Assembly: GCF_001678845.1 (NCBI RefSeq)
Contig: NZ_MAIQ01000003.1
Location: 234,533 to 298,532, forward strand
DNA from: Christensenella intestinihominis
GTDB lineage: Bacteria > Bacillota > Clostridia > Christensenellales > Christensenellaceae
Direction: 5' to 3'
DNA: 64,000 bases
Below, piece by piece: positions 16,833 through 25,022 of this stretch (its first letter is position 1; each line of letters begins with the position of its first letter). The notes under the pieces are model-generated. The model worked only from the letters and a program-made list of their open reading frames with translations. It ran no database searches and was not told the origin of the DNA. Made by a program: the position numbers and the translations under genes.

Positions 16833-18377
16833 ATGAAAAGGACAGTTTTAATCCTGCTTATTGTCACGCTTGTTTTTGCGTTTGCCGCCTGCAAGGCCAC
16901 GCCGGAAAAACAAACTGTGGCGGGGAAGGACACGGAGCGCATGACCCGCAAGGTTTCGGAGGGGGAGGAAGGCGCGCGTTCCCTCGCGGAGCTCGGCGTC
17001 CCCGCGGGGCCGTATACCTTTGAAACGGAAGGCGCGGGCGGAAAGCTACGCGTCTCGGTGGACGCGGAAGTGGAAACACCGGATGCGGAAACGCTTCCGG
17101 TTGCGCGGGTATCGATGGATATCTTCACGCAGGAACAGGTGACGGGAATGTTCCATTATCTGTTCCCCGGGGAAAAACCGACGGAAATCATGCCGCAGGC
17201 GGAAACGAAGCCACAGATCGAAGAAATGATTATAGACCTGCGCAGGCGGATGGAAGAAGCGCGGGCAAACGGGGAAAATACGGCGGATATGGAGGAACAG
17301 GCCGCGGCGCTGGAAGCGCTTTACCAGGACGCGCCCGAGGCCGACCCGGTGGGCGGCGCATCGGACGGGACGCTGGCGGCGCCCCCTGGCGATCCCGGCG
17401 AACCGTTCCGCAGCCTTACCGTGAACGGCAGGGACGCGTTTTTTACAGTGTCTACCTATGCCGACGCTTCTGCAGTGGGGAAATGGGGCGGCGGGTCATA
17501 TCTTTTGTATTATGTGGATCAAAGCAAGGGGCGCGTTTACAGCAACAGGGTGGCGGAGCTTGACGGCAATGCAAAGCTGCCGGAGGACGCCGCCCAAGGG
17601 CTGGCGGTCAGCTTCGAAGAGGCGCGGCAGATGTGCGAGGGCTTTTTGGAAGCGGCGGGCGCCGGGGATGAGGTATGCCTTGGAAGCGCGTTCCTCCTCG
17701 ACGGCTACAACTCCAACCTGGAAACGGATTCCGGGAATTTTGCATATGAATTTTACTATACCCGTACCTTAAACGGAATTCCTTTGTTCTATTTCGACGA
17801 CACCGGGCTTATGACCGATACAAGCGGGGAGGAAGGCTTTGAGGTTCCGTGGAGTTATGAAAGCATTCGTTTCCAGGTCGATAACGATGGGATTGTGAAC
17901 ATCGAATGGAGCGACCCGGTCGCAATTGGGGAAACGGCGCAGGAGGCGCCCGCCCTCCTTCCCTTCGGCGAGGTCATGGACGTGTTCGCGGCGATGGTAA
18001 AAATATATTACGAGCCGGTGGTTACGACCATTTATAACGGGGAAGTGGAACTGGACATCACAGTGGACGAAATACGGCTGGTCCCGCTGAGGATTCGCGA
18101 ACAGGGGGCCGCGCAGACCGAGGGCCTGGTCGTTCCCGCGTGGATATTTTACGGGGAGAACAGGGGAACCAGGGGGGACGAAGTGCGGTATCTGGGCAAC
18201 GAAGCGTTTTTAAGAAGCCAGACGGACGCCGGCAGGTTTGCGGCTGAGGGATATGAAGATACGGCCCCTACCGCGCTGGAGCAATTCGACTGGGCGTCCG
18301 AACAGCCGCGGAAGGCCGCCCTGATGGCGGTCAACGCCATCGACGGAAGCGTGATCGATCTTGGCAGGGGATATTAG
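16833..18377 (+). CDS. Lipoprotein of the CxxTPEK family (L1; DUF6034-like)
   Basis: The product is 514 residues from ATG 16833, preceded by AAAGGAG. A signal peptide ends in a lipobox-like FAFAAC, and the mature protein begins CKATPEKQTVAG. The remainder is an acidic extracytoplasmic protein with DIFTQEQVTGMFHYLFPGEKP near residue 100, a helix/coil segment (about 130-165), FYYTRTLNGIPLF and the C-terminal VNAIDGSVIDL. All recur in the M56 protein at 18942 (MDFTQEMVTGMFNYLFPGEKP; FYTRTLCGAPLAY; VNAVDGSVIDL). The family recalls proteins labelled DUF6034 in Clostridia; no biochemical role is known to me. It sits directly upstream of the second BlaI/M56 pair. Confidence 0.75.
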   Translation: MKRTVLILLIVTLVFAFAACKATPEKQTVAGKDTERMTRKVSEGEEGARSLAELGVPAGPYTFETEGAGGKLRVSVDAEVETPDAETLPVARVSMDIFTQEQVTGMFHYLFPGEKPTEIMPQAETKPQIEEMIIDLRRRMEEARANGENTADMEEQAAALEALYQDAPEADPVGGASDGTLAAPPGDPGEPFRSLTVNGRDAFFTVSTYADASAVGKWGGGSYLLYYVDQSKGRVYSNRVAELDGNAKLPEDAAQGLAVSFEEARQMCEGFLEAAGAGDEVCLGSAFLLDGYNSNLETDSGNFAYEFYYTRTLNGIPLFYFDDTGLMTDTSGEEGFEVPWSYESIRFQVDNDGIVNIEWSDPVAIGETAQEAPALLPFGEVMDVFAAMVKIYYEPVVTTIYNGEVELDITVDEIRLVPLRIREQGAAQTEGLVVPAWIFYGENRGTRGDEVRYLGNEAFLRSQTDAGRFAAEGYEDTAPTALEQFDWASEQPRKAALMAVNAIDGSVIDLGRGY

Positions 18378-18484
18378 GGCCGGAATGAAAAGCGGTTGGT
18401 ATACCCTGCTGTTATCATCGCCTTGACTGTGCGCGGCGGTTCAGGGACGCCTGCTCCGGGTATAAAAAATATTCCGGAAATTGC

Positions 18485-18538
18485 TTGACACGATGTAACG
18501 ATAGCATTACACTTGTAATTATAAGATTACAAGTGTAA
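18485..18538 (+). promoter_or_regulatory. BlaI-type promoter/operator with two nested TACA-N2-TGTA sites
   Basis: TTGACA (18485-18490) and TACACT (18508-18513) are 17 bases apart. A perfect 13-base inverted repeat, TTACACTTGTAAT (18507-18519) and ATTACAAGTGTAA (18526-18538), covers and follows the -10. Each arm itself contains TACA-N2-TGTA, the consensus half-palindrome of BlaI/MecI operators. The repressor gene begins ten bases further on, so autorepression is very likely. Confidence 0.85.
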
Positions 18539-18548
18539 GAGGTGCGCT

Positions 18549-18941
18549 ATGGAACAGGTTAAAAAAACGCTGACAGGCTCGGAGTGGATGATTATGTCCG
18601 CATTATGGGGCAGGGAGCCGCAGATTTTGTCGGAGATCATCGATTCCCTCAAGGGAAAGGTGAAATGGGGCTACCCAACCTATTCGACCCATCTTAACAG
18701 GCTCTCCCAAAAAGGGATGATCGCCTTCCGCCAACGCGGACGCAATAAATATTATTATCCGCTTGTCGGGAAGGACGACTGCATCAGGGCCGAAAGCCGA
18801 AGCATTATGGAGCGGCTGGATGAGGAAGGCGCGAAAAAACTTTTGCTCTGCATGATCCGTGAAACCAAATTAAGCAAAAGCGACCAGGAAGAGCTGAAAA
18901 GCCTGATCGATACGCTCTCCGATGCGGCGGAGGACGAATAA
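18549..18941 (+). CDS. BlaI/MecI-family transcriptional repressor (copy 2)
   Basis: The protein has 130 residues and the same layout as the BlaI at 897: winged helix (LTGSEWMIMSALWGREPQILSEIIDSL, HLNRLSQKGMIAFRQRGRNKYYYPLV) and a C-terminal helix pair (KLLLCMIRETKLSKSDQEELKSLID). The start is ATG 18549 after AAGAGGTG. The stop is immediately followed by the ATG of the M56 gene, so the pair is translationally coupled. Its own operator at 18485-18538 contains classical BlaI recognition sites. Confidence 0.92.
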   Translation: MEQVKKTLTGSEWMIMSALWGREPQILSEIIDSLKGKVKWGYPTYSTHLNRLSQKGMIAFRQRGRNKYYYPLVGKDDCIRAESRSIMERLDEEGAKKLLLCMIRETKLSKSDQEELKSLIDTLSDAAEDE

Positions 18942-21491
18942 ATGGACGCCGTCATAGGGCTGATGCTGGAAGTGGTAATCTATTCGGGAATCCTGTTTGG
19001 CGCGGTCATGCTGGTGAAACGGCTGTTGGGTAAAAAAATATCGCCTGTATTGCAGGCGGCGCTGTGGCTGGTCCTGGTGGCGCGCCTGTGCGTCCCCGTG
19101 ACGATCAACAGCGGGATTCATTTCTTTGTGGTCCCGGCGCAGGAATACCGGGTACCGGCGGCGGAAACGCCCGAACAGCCCCTTTACCCGGAGTTTGGGC
19201 AAGCACTGGAACCCGGGGAACCGGCGGCTCCCGGGAAACCGGAACCGCAGGCGCAGTCCGCAGTCCGCGCACCGGAGGGGAACGCGCAGCCTGCGCACCG
19301 GCCGGTCCGGATCGATTGGGACGTTGTGGTCCCGGCGGTATGGATCGCCGGAGCCTGCGCGATTGGGGCATGGTTTTTCCGGTCGGCCCGCCGTTTAAGC
19401 CGTCTTTTACGCCGGACGGGAAAGAAGCCTGACGAGCGGACAAACGCCATCCTCGGGCGCTGCCAAAGGGAGCTTGGGATCAAAAGAGGGCTCTCCGCCG
19501 TGCTGGCGGACGATATCAGCACCCCGGCGATGACGGTTTCCCTGCGGCCCGCTATTGTCCTTCCGGCCGACATGGCCGGCGGCATGAGCGACGAAACGCT
19601 GTATTATGCGCTCCGGCACGAATTGATGCATTATAAGCGGAAAGACCATATGCTTTGCACGATTTTGCGCGTGCTCGAGGCTGTCTGGTGGTTTAATCCG
19701 TTCGTGTGGCTTGCGTCCCGTGAAATGAGGCTCGATATCGAAAGCGCGTGCGACAGCATGGTGGTGCGCGGGATGGCAAAGGAAAGAAAGGCGGGCTACG
19801 CAAGGACCATCGTTTCCCTGTTTTCCCAACAGGAACGGGCGCGTTTCATGCTCGGTATGGCGCCCGGAGCCACAAAAAAAATCGCGGAGCGCAGGGTGCG
19901 CGGGATTTTTCGCCGCGCGAAAACAAAGGGCGGCGTCAAAACGGCCGTTGTGCTCCTGGTCGCGGTCCTGGCGGTAAGCTGTTTTACCACGGCGTGCCAG
20001 CCTACCCCGGAAAAAGCGGCGGTGGTGGAAAAGGGAAACGCGGAAGAGCAGCTTAAGGATTCCTCGGAAAACATGGATTCGGGCCGCAAGGCCAGCGATA
20101 TGCAGTTCCCGGCCGGAAATTACACGTACGATACCACGGCGGCGGACGGCGACCTGCGGATTCACGTGGACGCGCCCGTCCTTGTGCCGGAGACGGGGAA
20201 GGTACCGTCCGCGGAGGCCGTGCCGATGGATTTTACGCAGGAAATGGTGACGGGAATGTTTAACTACCTGTTCCCGGGCGAAAAACCGGTCGTCAATGAC
20301 GAGACCGTGACGAAGGGCGATATTGAAACCCATATACTGAACCTTAAGGAAGCCCTGGCCAAGGGCGAAATCGGCGGGGAGGAAATGACGGAGGAAGACG
20401 CCGCCGCGACCGAGGAGGAAATCGGGCGGTTGGAGGCGGAATATGAGGACGCGCCCGAGACCAAAAACGAGCCGTACGCGTCGGACGGAACGATGACGCA
20501 TGACGACCGGCTTGGATGCTATACGCTGTACGCGCAAAGTGCGGATTACAGCACGTATTTTTCCGTTATGACCGGGTTCGACAGGGAAAACGGCAGCGAA
20601 CCGGAAGCGGCGCCGTCGGACCGGCCGGACGGGAGCAAGGTCCCGCCAATCATGGACAGCACCCTGACCTATAGCCGGACGAAACGGGAATCCTACCAGC
20701 CCTTTACGATGGAGGGCGCGGTGCGCGTAAAGGAAGGCGGCCCGCTTCCCGACGCGGCGCAGGGCAAGCTGGCCCTTTCCTTTGAAGAGGCGAAGGAAAC
20801 CGCGGACGGGTTGTTCGCGGCGGGCGGCATCACCGACGTGCAGCTGTTCGACGCATATGTGGTGGACAACCACGGGACGGGACACGTGGATTACAGCTAT
20901 GACCCGGCGTCGGATTATGCCTACCGGTTTTTCTATACCCGCACGCTCTGCGGCGCTCCGCTGGCCTATGCGGCAACAGACGGCTATTCGTCCGGCGGCG
21001 ATGCATACGATGTGCCATGGATGCAGGAAAAAATTGAAATTACAGTCGCCGGCGACGGCATCACGGATATCGAATGGAGCTCGCCCTGCAAGGCGGCGGA
21101 TATCCTTACGGAGGATGCGGATATCATCGATTTCGATACGGCGGTCGGCGCGTTCGAGCAGGCGGCGGTCAATACCTACGCGCCGCTCACGAACATGGGA
21201 AACGAGCAGCACCCGCAATATAACACGATAGACGTGGAGATCGACAGCATCCGGCTTGCGCCCCTCCGTATAAAGCAAAAGGACCGCCCGGGGGAATATG
21301 CCGGGGTCTACGTGCCCGCGTATGTGTTTTACGGCTCTGTAAAAAAACACGACAAAGCCGATGAAAACGGGGAGTTTGATACCTATGTGACCACGGAGGG
21401 AACGGGAAGCGACTTTTATCCCGGCCCGTTCGCGGTGTTCGCCGTCAATGCGGTGGACGGTTCCGTGATCGACCTCCTGCATTCCTATTAA
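18942..21491 (+). CDS. M56-family (BlaR1-like) membrane metalloprotease with a lipoprotein-like sensor domain (copy 2)
   Basis: The product is 849 residues. Two N-terminal membrane helices, a Pro/Glu/Ala-rich loop (about 65-125), a third helix (about 128-147), the zinc motif RHELMHYKRKD (H226, E227, H230) and the IESACDSMVV ligand segment form the protease. A fourth helix (about 330-347) leads into CFTTACQPTPEKAAVVEKG, the same CQPTPEK start found in the mature lipoproteins of this island. About 490 extracytoplasmic residues follow, homologous to the lipoprotein at 16833 and ending VNAVDGSVIDL. No penicillin-binding motifs are visible. It likely transmits an envelope signal and triggers inactivation of the BlaI at 18549. 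Confidence 0.87.
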   Translation: MDAVIGLMLEVVIYSGILFGAVMLVKRLLGKKISPVLQAALWLVLVARLCVPVTINSGIHFFVVPAQEYRVPAAETPEQPLYPEFGQALEPGEPAAPGKPEPQAQSAVRAPEGNAQPAHRPVRIDWDVVVPAVWIAGACAIGAWFFRSARRLSRLLRRTGKKPDERTNAILGRCQRELGIKRGLSAVLADDISTPAMTVSLRPAIVLPADMAGGMSDETLYYALRHELMHYKRKDHMLCTILRVLEAVWWFNPFVWLASREMRLDIESACDSMVVRGMAKERKAGYARTIVSLFSQQERARFMLGMAPGATKKIAERRVRGIFRRAKTKGGVKTAVVLLVAVLAVSCFTTACQPTPEKAAVVEKGNAEEQLKDSSENMDSGRKASDMQFPAGNYTYDTTAADGDLRIHVDAPVLVPETGKVPSAEAVPMDFTQEMVTGMFNYLFPGEKPVVNDETVTKGDIETHILNLKEALAKGEIGGEEMTEEDAAATEEEIGRLEAEYEDAPETKNEPYASDGTMTHDDRLGCYTLYAQSADYSTYFSVMTGFDRENGSEPEAAPSDRPDGSKVPPIMDSTLTYSRTKRESYQPFTMEGAVRVKEGGPLPDAAQGKLALSFEEAKETADGLFAAGGITDVQLFDAYVVDNHGTGHVDYSYDPASDYAYRFFYTRTLCGAPLAYAATDGYSSGGDAYDVPWMQEKIEITVAGDGITDIEWSSPCKAADILTEDADIIDFDTAVGAFEQAAVNTYAPLTNMGNEQHPQYNTIDVEIDSIRLAPLRIKQKDRPGEYAGVYVPAYVFYGSVKKHDKADENGEFDTYVTTEGTGSDFYPGPFAVFAVNAVDGSVIDLLHSY

Positions 21492-21577
21492 ACGGACGGG
21501 ACGGAGACCGGCTTTGCCCGGCGAAAAACGGACCCTCGCCGGAGCAATAAAATTACCCGGTATAAGTAAAAACCGTT

Positions 21578-21611
21578 TGGAAACGCCCCATTATCATATG
21601 GGGCGTTTCCA
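21578..21611 (+). other. Strong hairpin between the M56 gene and the next lipoprotein
   Basis: A perfect 13-base stem, TGGAAACGCCCCA / TGGGGCGTTTCCA, encloses an eight-base loop, without a following U-tract. It could be a processing or stabilising structure, or an atypical terminator separating the BlaI-M56 pair from the lipoprotein genes. Confidence 0.55.
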
Positions 21612-21641
21612 TTGGCGCCGTAAATTGTGCCTGCCGCGAAA

Positions 21642-21670
21642 CAAAAATGATACAAACCCTTTTTATGATA
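21642..21670 (+). promoter_or_regulatory. Promoter-like element shared with 16752-16780
   Basis: Second copy of the ungapped 29-base block, 79 bases before the lipoprotein start at 21721. Its occurrence in front of two genes of one family, at matching distance, supports a shared regulator or alternative sigma factor. Confidence 0.5.
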
Positions 21671-21720
21671 AGACCAAAAGAAAAAACATGGATGTTTACC
21701 CAGCGAAAGGAACCGGTCAA

Positions 21721-23352
21721 ATGAAAAAGAGTTTGAATATGATCCTGATTTGTATTTTATGCGCGGTGTTTTTACTGGCGGGCTGCCAGCCTACGCCGGA
21801 AAAACAGGCGGTCGTGAACCGCGCGGAGGGAATCCCGCAGGAGGCCCTGAAGGAAACGGGAGCCGCGCCCACGGCGGACGGCGGGGAAGGCGCGGAGCGT
21901 TACGAGCCGGTGGCCTATAAGGTTTCCGAACACTGGAAAGAAGAAATTCCCAAAAGCGATTATTTTACCGTACAGGCGGATGTGGACGTGATGGTGCCGG
22001 AGGTGGATGCATACCCTGTGCAAAAGCTGGAAAAGAACGACCTTACGCAGGAACGTGTGGACGAGCTGGTCGCATACCTCACGGAGCCGGGGGCAAAATT
22101 TTACCAGATGCCGCTGCCGCTGACCAAGGAGTATTACGAGGGCGAGATTTTAAGGCTGAAGGAGGAGCTTGCCAAGGTAGAGGCGGGCGGCGACGGGGAA
22201 ACGCCGGAGTCCATCCGCAGCTATATCGCGGAAACGGAGGAGAAATGGGCGGAGGCGCCGGAAGAGGTAACGCCCGTGGAAACGGATACGAATTTTACCT
22301 ATATGTACGATTATGAAACAGGCGTGCCGGACGAGACCTCGGGCAAGAACTATATTTACGTTTCCGTCGAGGATGGAAGCGGCCTCAATAAACGGATCAG
22401 CGCCACGCGCCCGGACGATAACGGATACGGTTCCTACTTCTCCTACGGCGACTGCTCTTACGACAACGAATCCATGCTGAAAAGCCAGGAGCAATGGCAC
22501 GCGGAAGACCAGGCGCGCCTGCAATATTTTGAGGACGAGCCGTATAAGTCGGAGGAAGCGGCGCGTCTTGCGGAGGAGGCCGAACGGATCAGCACCCAGA
22601 AAGAGCTGTATGCCCAAAACAATATCGACCTCGACGCGATGCGGGAAAAGGCCATCGGCATGCTCGAGGAACTGAAAATATCGGGGGTGCAGGTTACGAC
22701 GTGCGAGAAAGCGGTTTTGGGGCCGCTTTCGGAGGAGTTCAGCAGCGATATCCCGGTGAACGACCAGCCGGGCGTCTATATCGAATTTGCCCGGCAGTGC
22801 GGCGGCGTGCCCTGCTTTAACCAGACGAGCGGGGGCTGGTCGGACAATATGTCGATCGAGGGAATGTATTCCGCGCCCTTCTATCCGGAACAGGGAACGA
22901 TTATTTTCGACGCGGACGGAAACGTGCGGGCCTTTTCGTGGAGCGACGCTTCAAAGGTTGTGGAAACCGTCGCCGGGGACAGCGATATCCTTTCCTTTGG
23001 CGAGGCCAAACAGAAGGCGGCCGACCACCTGTATTGGAGCAATATCTCACAATATTCGGACGATTACACGGAGGAGGACGCGAACATGAAGCTGCGCTTC
23101 GAGGTCGAACAGGCAGACCTTGTGATGTCGTATATCAACGTCGCCAACGAGCCCGAGCAGGTTATGGCCGTGCCCGCGTGGCGCTTTAAGGCGCAGGGCT
23201 ATGGCACATACCTCGGGGAGGACAGCATAATGAAGGGGCAGGAGACCCTGTATAACAGGGAGGAAGTGTTTATCAACGCGCTCGACGGTTCGCCGATCCT
23301 GATGCCGGGAATGGAACGGATGATGCAGAAATCGGCGGAAGAAGGCGCGTAA
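21721..23352 (+). CDS. Lipoprotein of the CQPTPEK family (L2)
   Basis: The product is 543 residues from ATG 21721 (AAAGGA upstream; the longer open frame lacks a ribosome binding site). The signal peptide ends in the lipobox FLLAGC and the mature protein starts CQPTPEKQAVV. It is closely related to the lipoprotein at 25023: shared HWKEEIPK/HWKEDITK, LTQERVDELVAYL, FYQMPLP, GMYSAPFYPE, ADHLYWSN and NALDGSPILMPG. A charged, probably coiled-coil stretch (about 140-185) separates an N-terminal beta-rich region from the rest. It is anchored to the outer face of the cytoplasmic membrane. Function is unknown; context suggests a ligand-binding or decoy role in envelope signalling. Confidence 0.75.
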   Translation: MKKSLNMILICILCAVFLLAGCQPTPEKQAVVNRAEGIPQEALKETGAAPTADGGEGAERYEPVAYKVSEHWKEEIPKSDYFTVQADVDVMVPEVDAYPVQKLEKNDLTQERVDELVAYLTEPGAKFYQMPLPLTKEYYEGEILRLKEELAKVEAGGDGETPESIRSYIAETEEKWAEAPEEVTPVETDTNFTYMYDYETGVPDETSGKNYIYVSVEDGSGLNKRISATRPDDNGYGSYFSYGDCSYDNESMLKSQEQWHAEDQARLQYFEDEPYKSEEAARLAEEAERISTQKELYAQNNIDLDAMREKAIGMLEELKISGVQVTTCEKAVLGPLSEEFSSDIPVNDQPGVYIEFARQCGGVPCFNQTSGGWSDNMSIEGMYSAPFYPEQGTIIFDADGNVRAFSWSDASKVVETVAGDSDILSFGEAKQKAADHLYWSNISQYSDDYTEEDANMKLRFEVEQADLVMSYINVANEPEQVMAVPAWRFKAQGYGTYLGEDSIMKGQETLYNREEVFINALDGSPILMPGMERMMQKSAEEGA

Positions 23353-23461
23353 CAAGAAAGGATAAAACGGCGGGAAAAGGCGCAAGCATGACGCTAGGCC
23401 ATTATGTGACAGGCCCGGGCAGGGATTTTGCGGCCCCGTTTTGCCGGAAAGGGCAGCTGGA

Positions 23462-25003
23462 ATGAGAAAATATTTGAGCATCGTATGCGCCTGCATCCTG
23501 AGTGCGGCATTTTTACTGGCGGGCTGCCAGCCTACGCCGGAAAAGCGGGCGGTTGTACAGAAAAATGACGGGTCGTTTGAAAAGGCGGTCGGTGAAACCG
23601 CGGATACGCCCTATGAAACGCCCGCGCGGTATGAAAACGAGCTTTCGGGGGCGGCGGGCGTTTCGATCCGCTTTGCGGCGGACGTGGAACCGTCCGGGCT
23701 GGCGGCCTATCCGGTGTATTCCGTGCGGCCCGCCCCTTTTACGCAGGAACAAGTAGACAGCGTGCTCGACGTGCTCCTCGGTGGGGAAACGCTGTACGAA
23801 AACAATACGGAGCAGCGCAGCAGGGACGAAATCCAGCGCGATATCGACTATTATACCGAAGAGCTTGCCGCCTGCGGGGACAATCCCGAATTCGCGGACG
23901 CGGCGGCTACCTACAAGCAATGGCTGAAGGATTTTATGGTCGAATATGAAAACGCGCCCGAACAGGTGGACCTCAAAGAAGCGGAACGCACGCTGAAATT
24001 CAACGAAAACGATCTTTCCCTCCAGGCGCACTATGGTGAAGAACAACCCACGGAAAACGAAGGGGAAACCAGGATTGCGCTAACGGAGGAAGGGAAACGG
24101 CGCGCGGAAGCGGATGGAAACACCTGCGTTACGGGCGTGTTCTGGAAAGAGCTGGGCGGTAAAACAACCAAGATGCAGTTTGTTGCCACAAACCATATGG
24201 GCGAGCTTGGAAACGGGATGGACTCCAGCCTGTATTGCGAGCCGTATGAAAGCGGCATCCCGCAGGTCCCGACCAGCCTCACGCAGGAGGAAGCGGAAAA
24301 GATTGCGCGGGACGCCCTTGCGCAAATGGAAATCGACGCGGTGCCGGTCTCCACGCAGCGGGAGGCGGTGATCGACTGGGAAGACAACGAGGACGGGACG
24401 GCGGACCCCATCGACCGCGGCGCGGCATGCTATGCGGTCACCTTCAGGCACAACGTGCCGGGCACGGTGCAAAGAAGCATTTTTCCTGCAAATATGCATG
24501 GGGAAGAGGAAGATTTTGCCGCACACGTTCCCAATGAAACGATTGTGGTACGCGTAAACGGGGATGGCATCGTCGGGTTCTCGTGGGATAACCCGATGGA
24601 AGTCGCGGAGGTGGAAAATGAAAACACGCCGCTCCTGCCCTTTGAAGAGGTTGTGCAGCGTATGGAGGAACAGGTCAGGAACGTCACGGCAAACCTTTCC
24701 ATGGGCGATCCGGAATCGGACGGGCAGCGCGTACAGGTCGACCGGCTTACCCTTTCCTACCTGATGACCCGCAAGCCGGACAGCACGGACGAATATTACT
24801 TTATTCCCGTATGGGATGCGGTCGGCAATATATTTTACCATTACGCGGACGATTATCCAGACAATACGAGCAACCATTATGTTGTGGACGAAAACCGGGA
24901 ACGGGCGGAATACAACATGGACGAGCTCTGGGGACAGCAGCCCGTTTCGCTCGTCACGCTGAACGCAATCGACGGCAGCGTGGTCAAACGGTCATATTAC
25001 TGA
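23462..25003 (+). CDS. Lipoprotein of the CQPTPEK family (L3)
   Basis: The product is 513 residues from ATG 23462, eight bases after GAAAGGG. Lipobox FLLAGC, mature start CQPTPEKRAVVQK. The N-terminal module PFTQEQVDSVLDVLLGGETLYE corresponds closely to FTQADVDNAIEVLMGGKELYA in the M56 receptor at 1276, and the spacing to the following charged helix is similar. The C-terminus is VTLNAIDGSVVK, the family motif. The DNA around the lipobox is nearly identical to that of the gene at 21721, pointing to recent duplication. It lies in a lipoprotein run with the genes at 21721 and 25023. Confidence 0.75.
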   Translation: MRKYLSIVCACILSAAFLLAGCQPTPEKRAVVQKNDGSFEKAVGETADTPYETPARYENELSGAAGVSIRFAADVEPSGLAAYPVYSVRPAPFTQEQVDSVLDVLLGGETLYENNTEQRSRDEIQRDIDYYTEELAACGDNPEFADAAATYKQWLKDFMVEYENAPEQVDLKEAERTLKFNENDLSLQAHYGEEQPTENEGETRIALTEEGKRRAEADGNTCVTGVFWKELGGKTTKMQFVATNHMGELGNGMDSSLYCEPYESGIPQVPTSLTQEEAEKIARDALAQMEIDAVPVSTQREAVIDWEDNEDGTADPIDRGAACYAVTFRHNVPGTVQRSIFPANMHGEEEDFAAHVPNETIVVRVNGDGIVGFSWDNPMEVAEVENENTPLLPFEEVVQRMEEQVRNVTANLSMGDPESDGQRVQVDRLTLSYLMTRKPDSTDEYYFIPVWDAVGNIFYHYADDYPDNTSNHYVVDENRERAEYNMDELWGQQPVSLVTLNAIDGSVVKRSYY

Positions 25004-25022
25004 TTTTACAGGAGGGATTGGG

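Noticed and set aside
19407..21482. 691-codon minus-strand frame opposite the second M56 gene
   Set aside because: The plus-strand gene has HExxH, membrane helices and coupling to blaI; the shadow has no motif.
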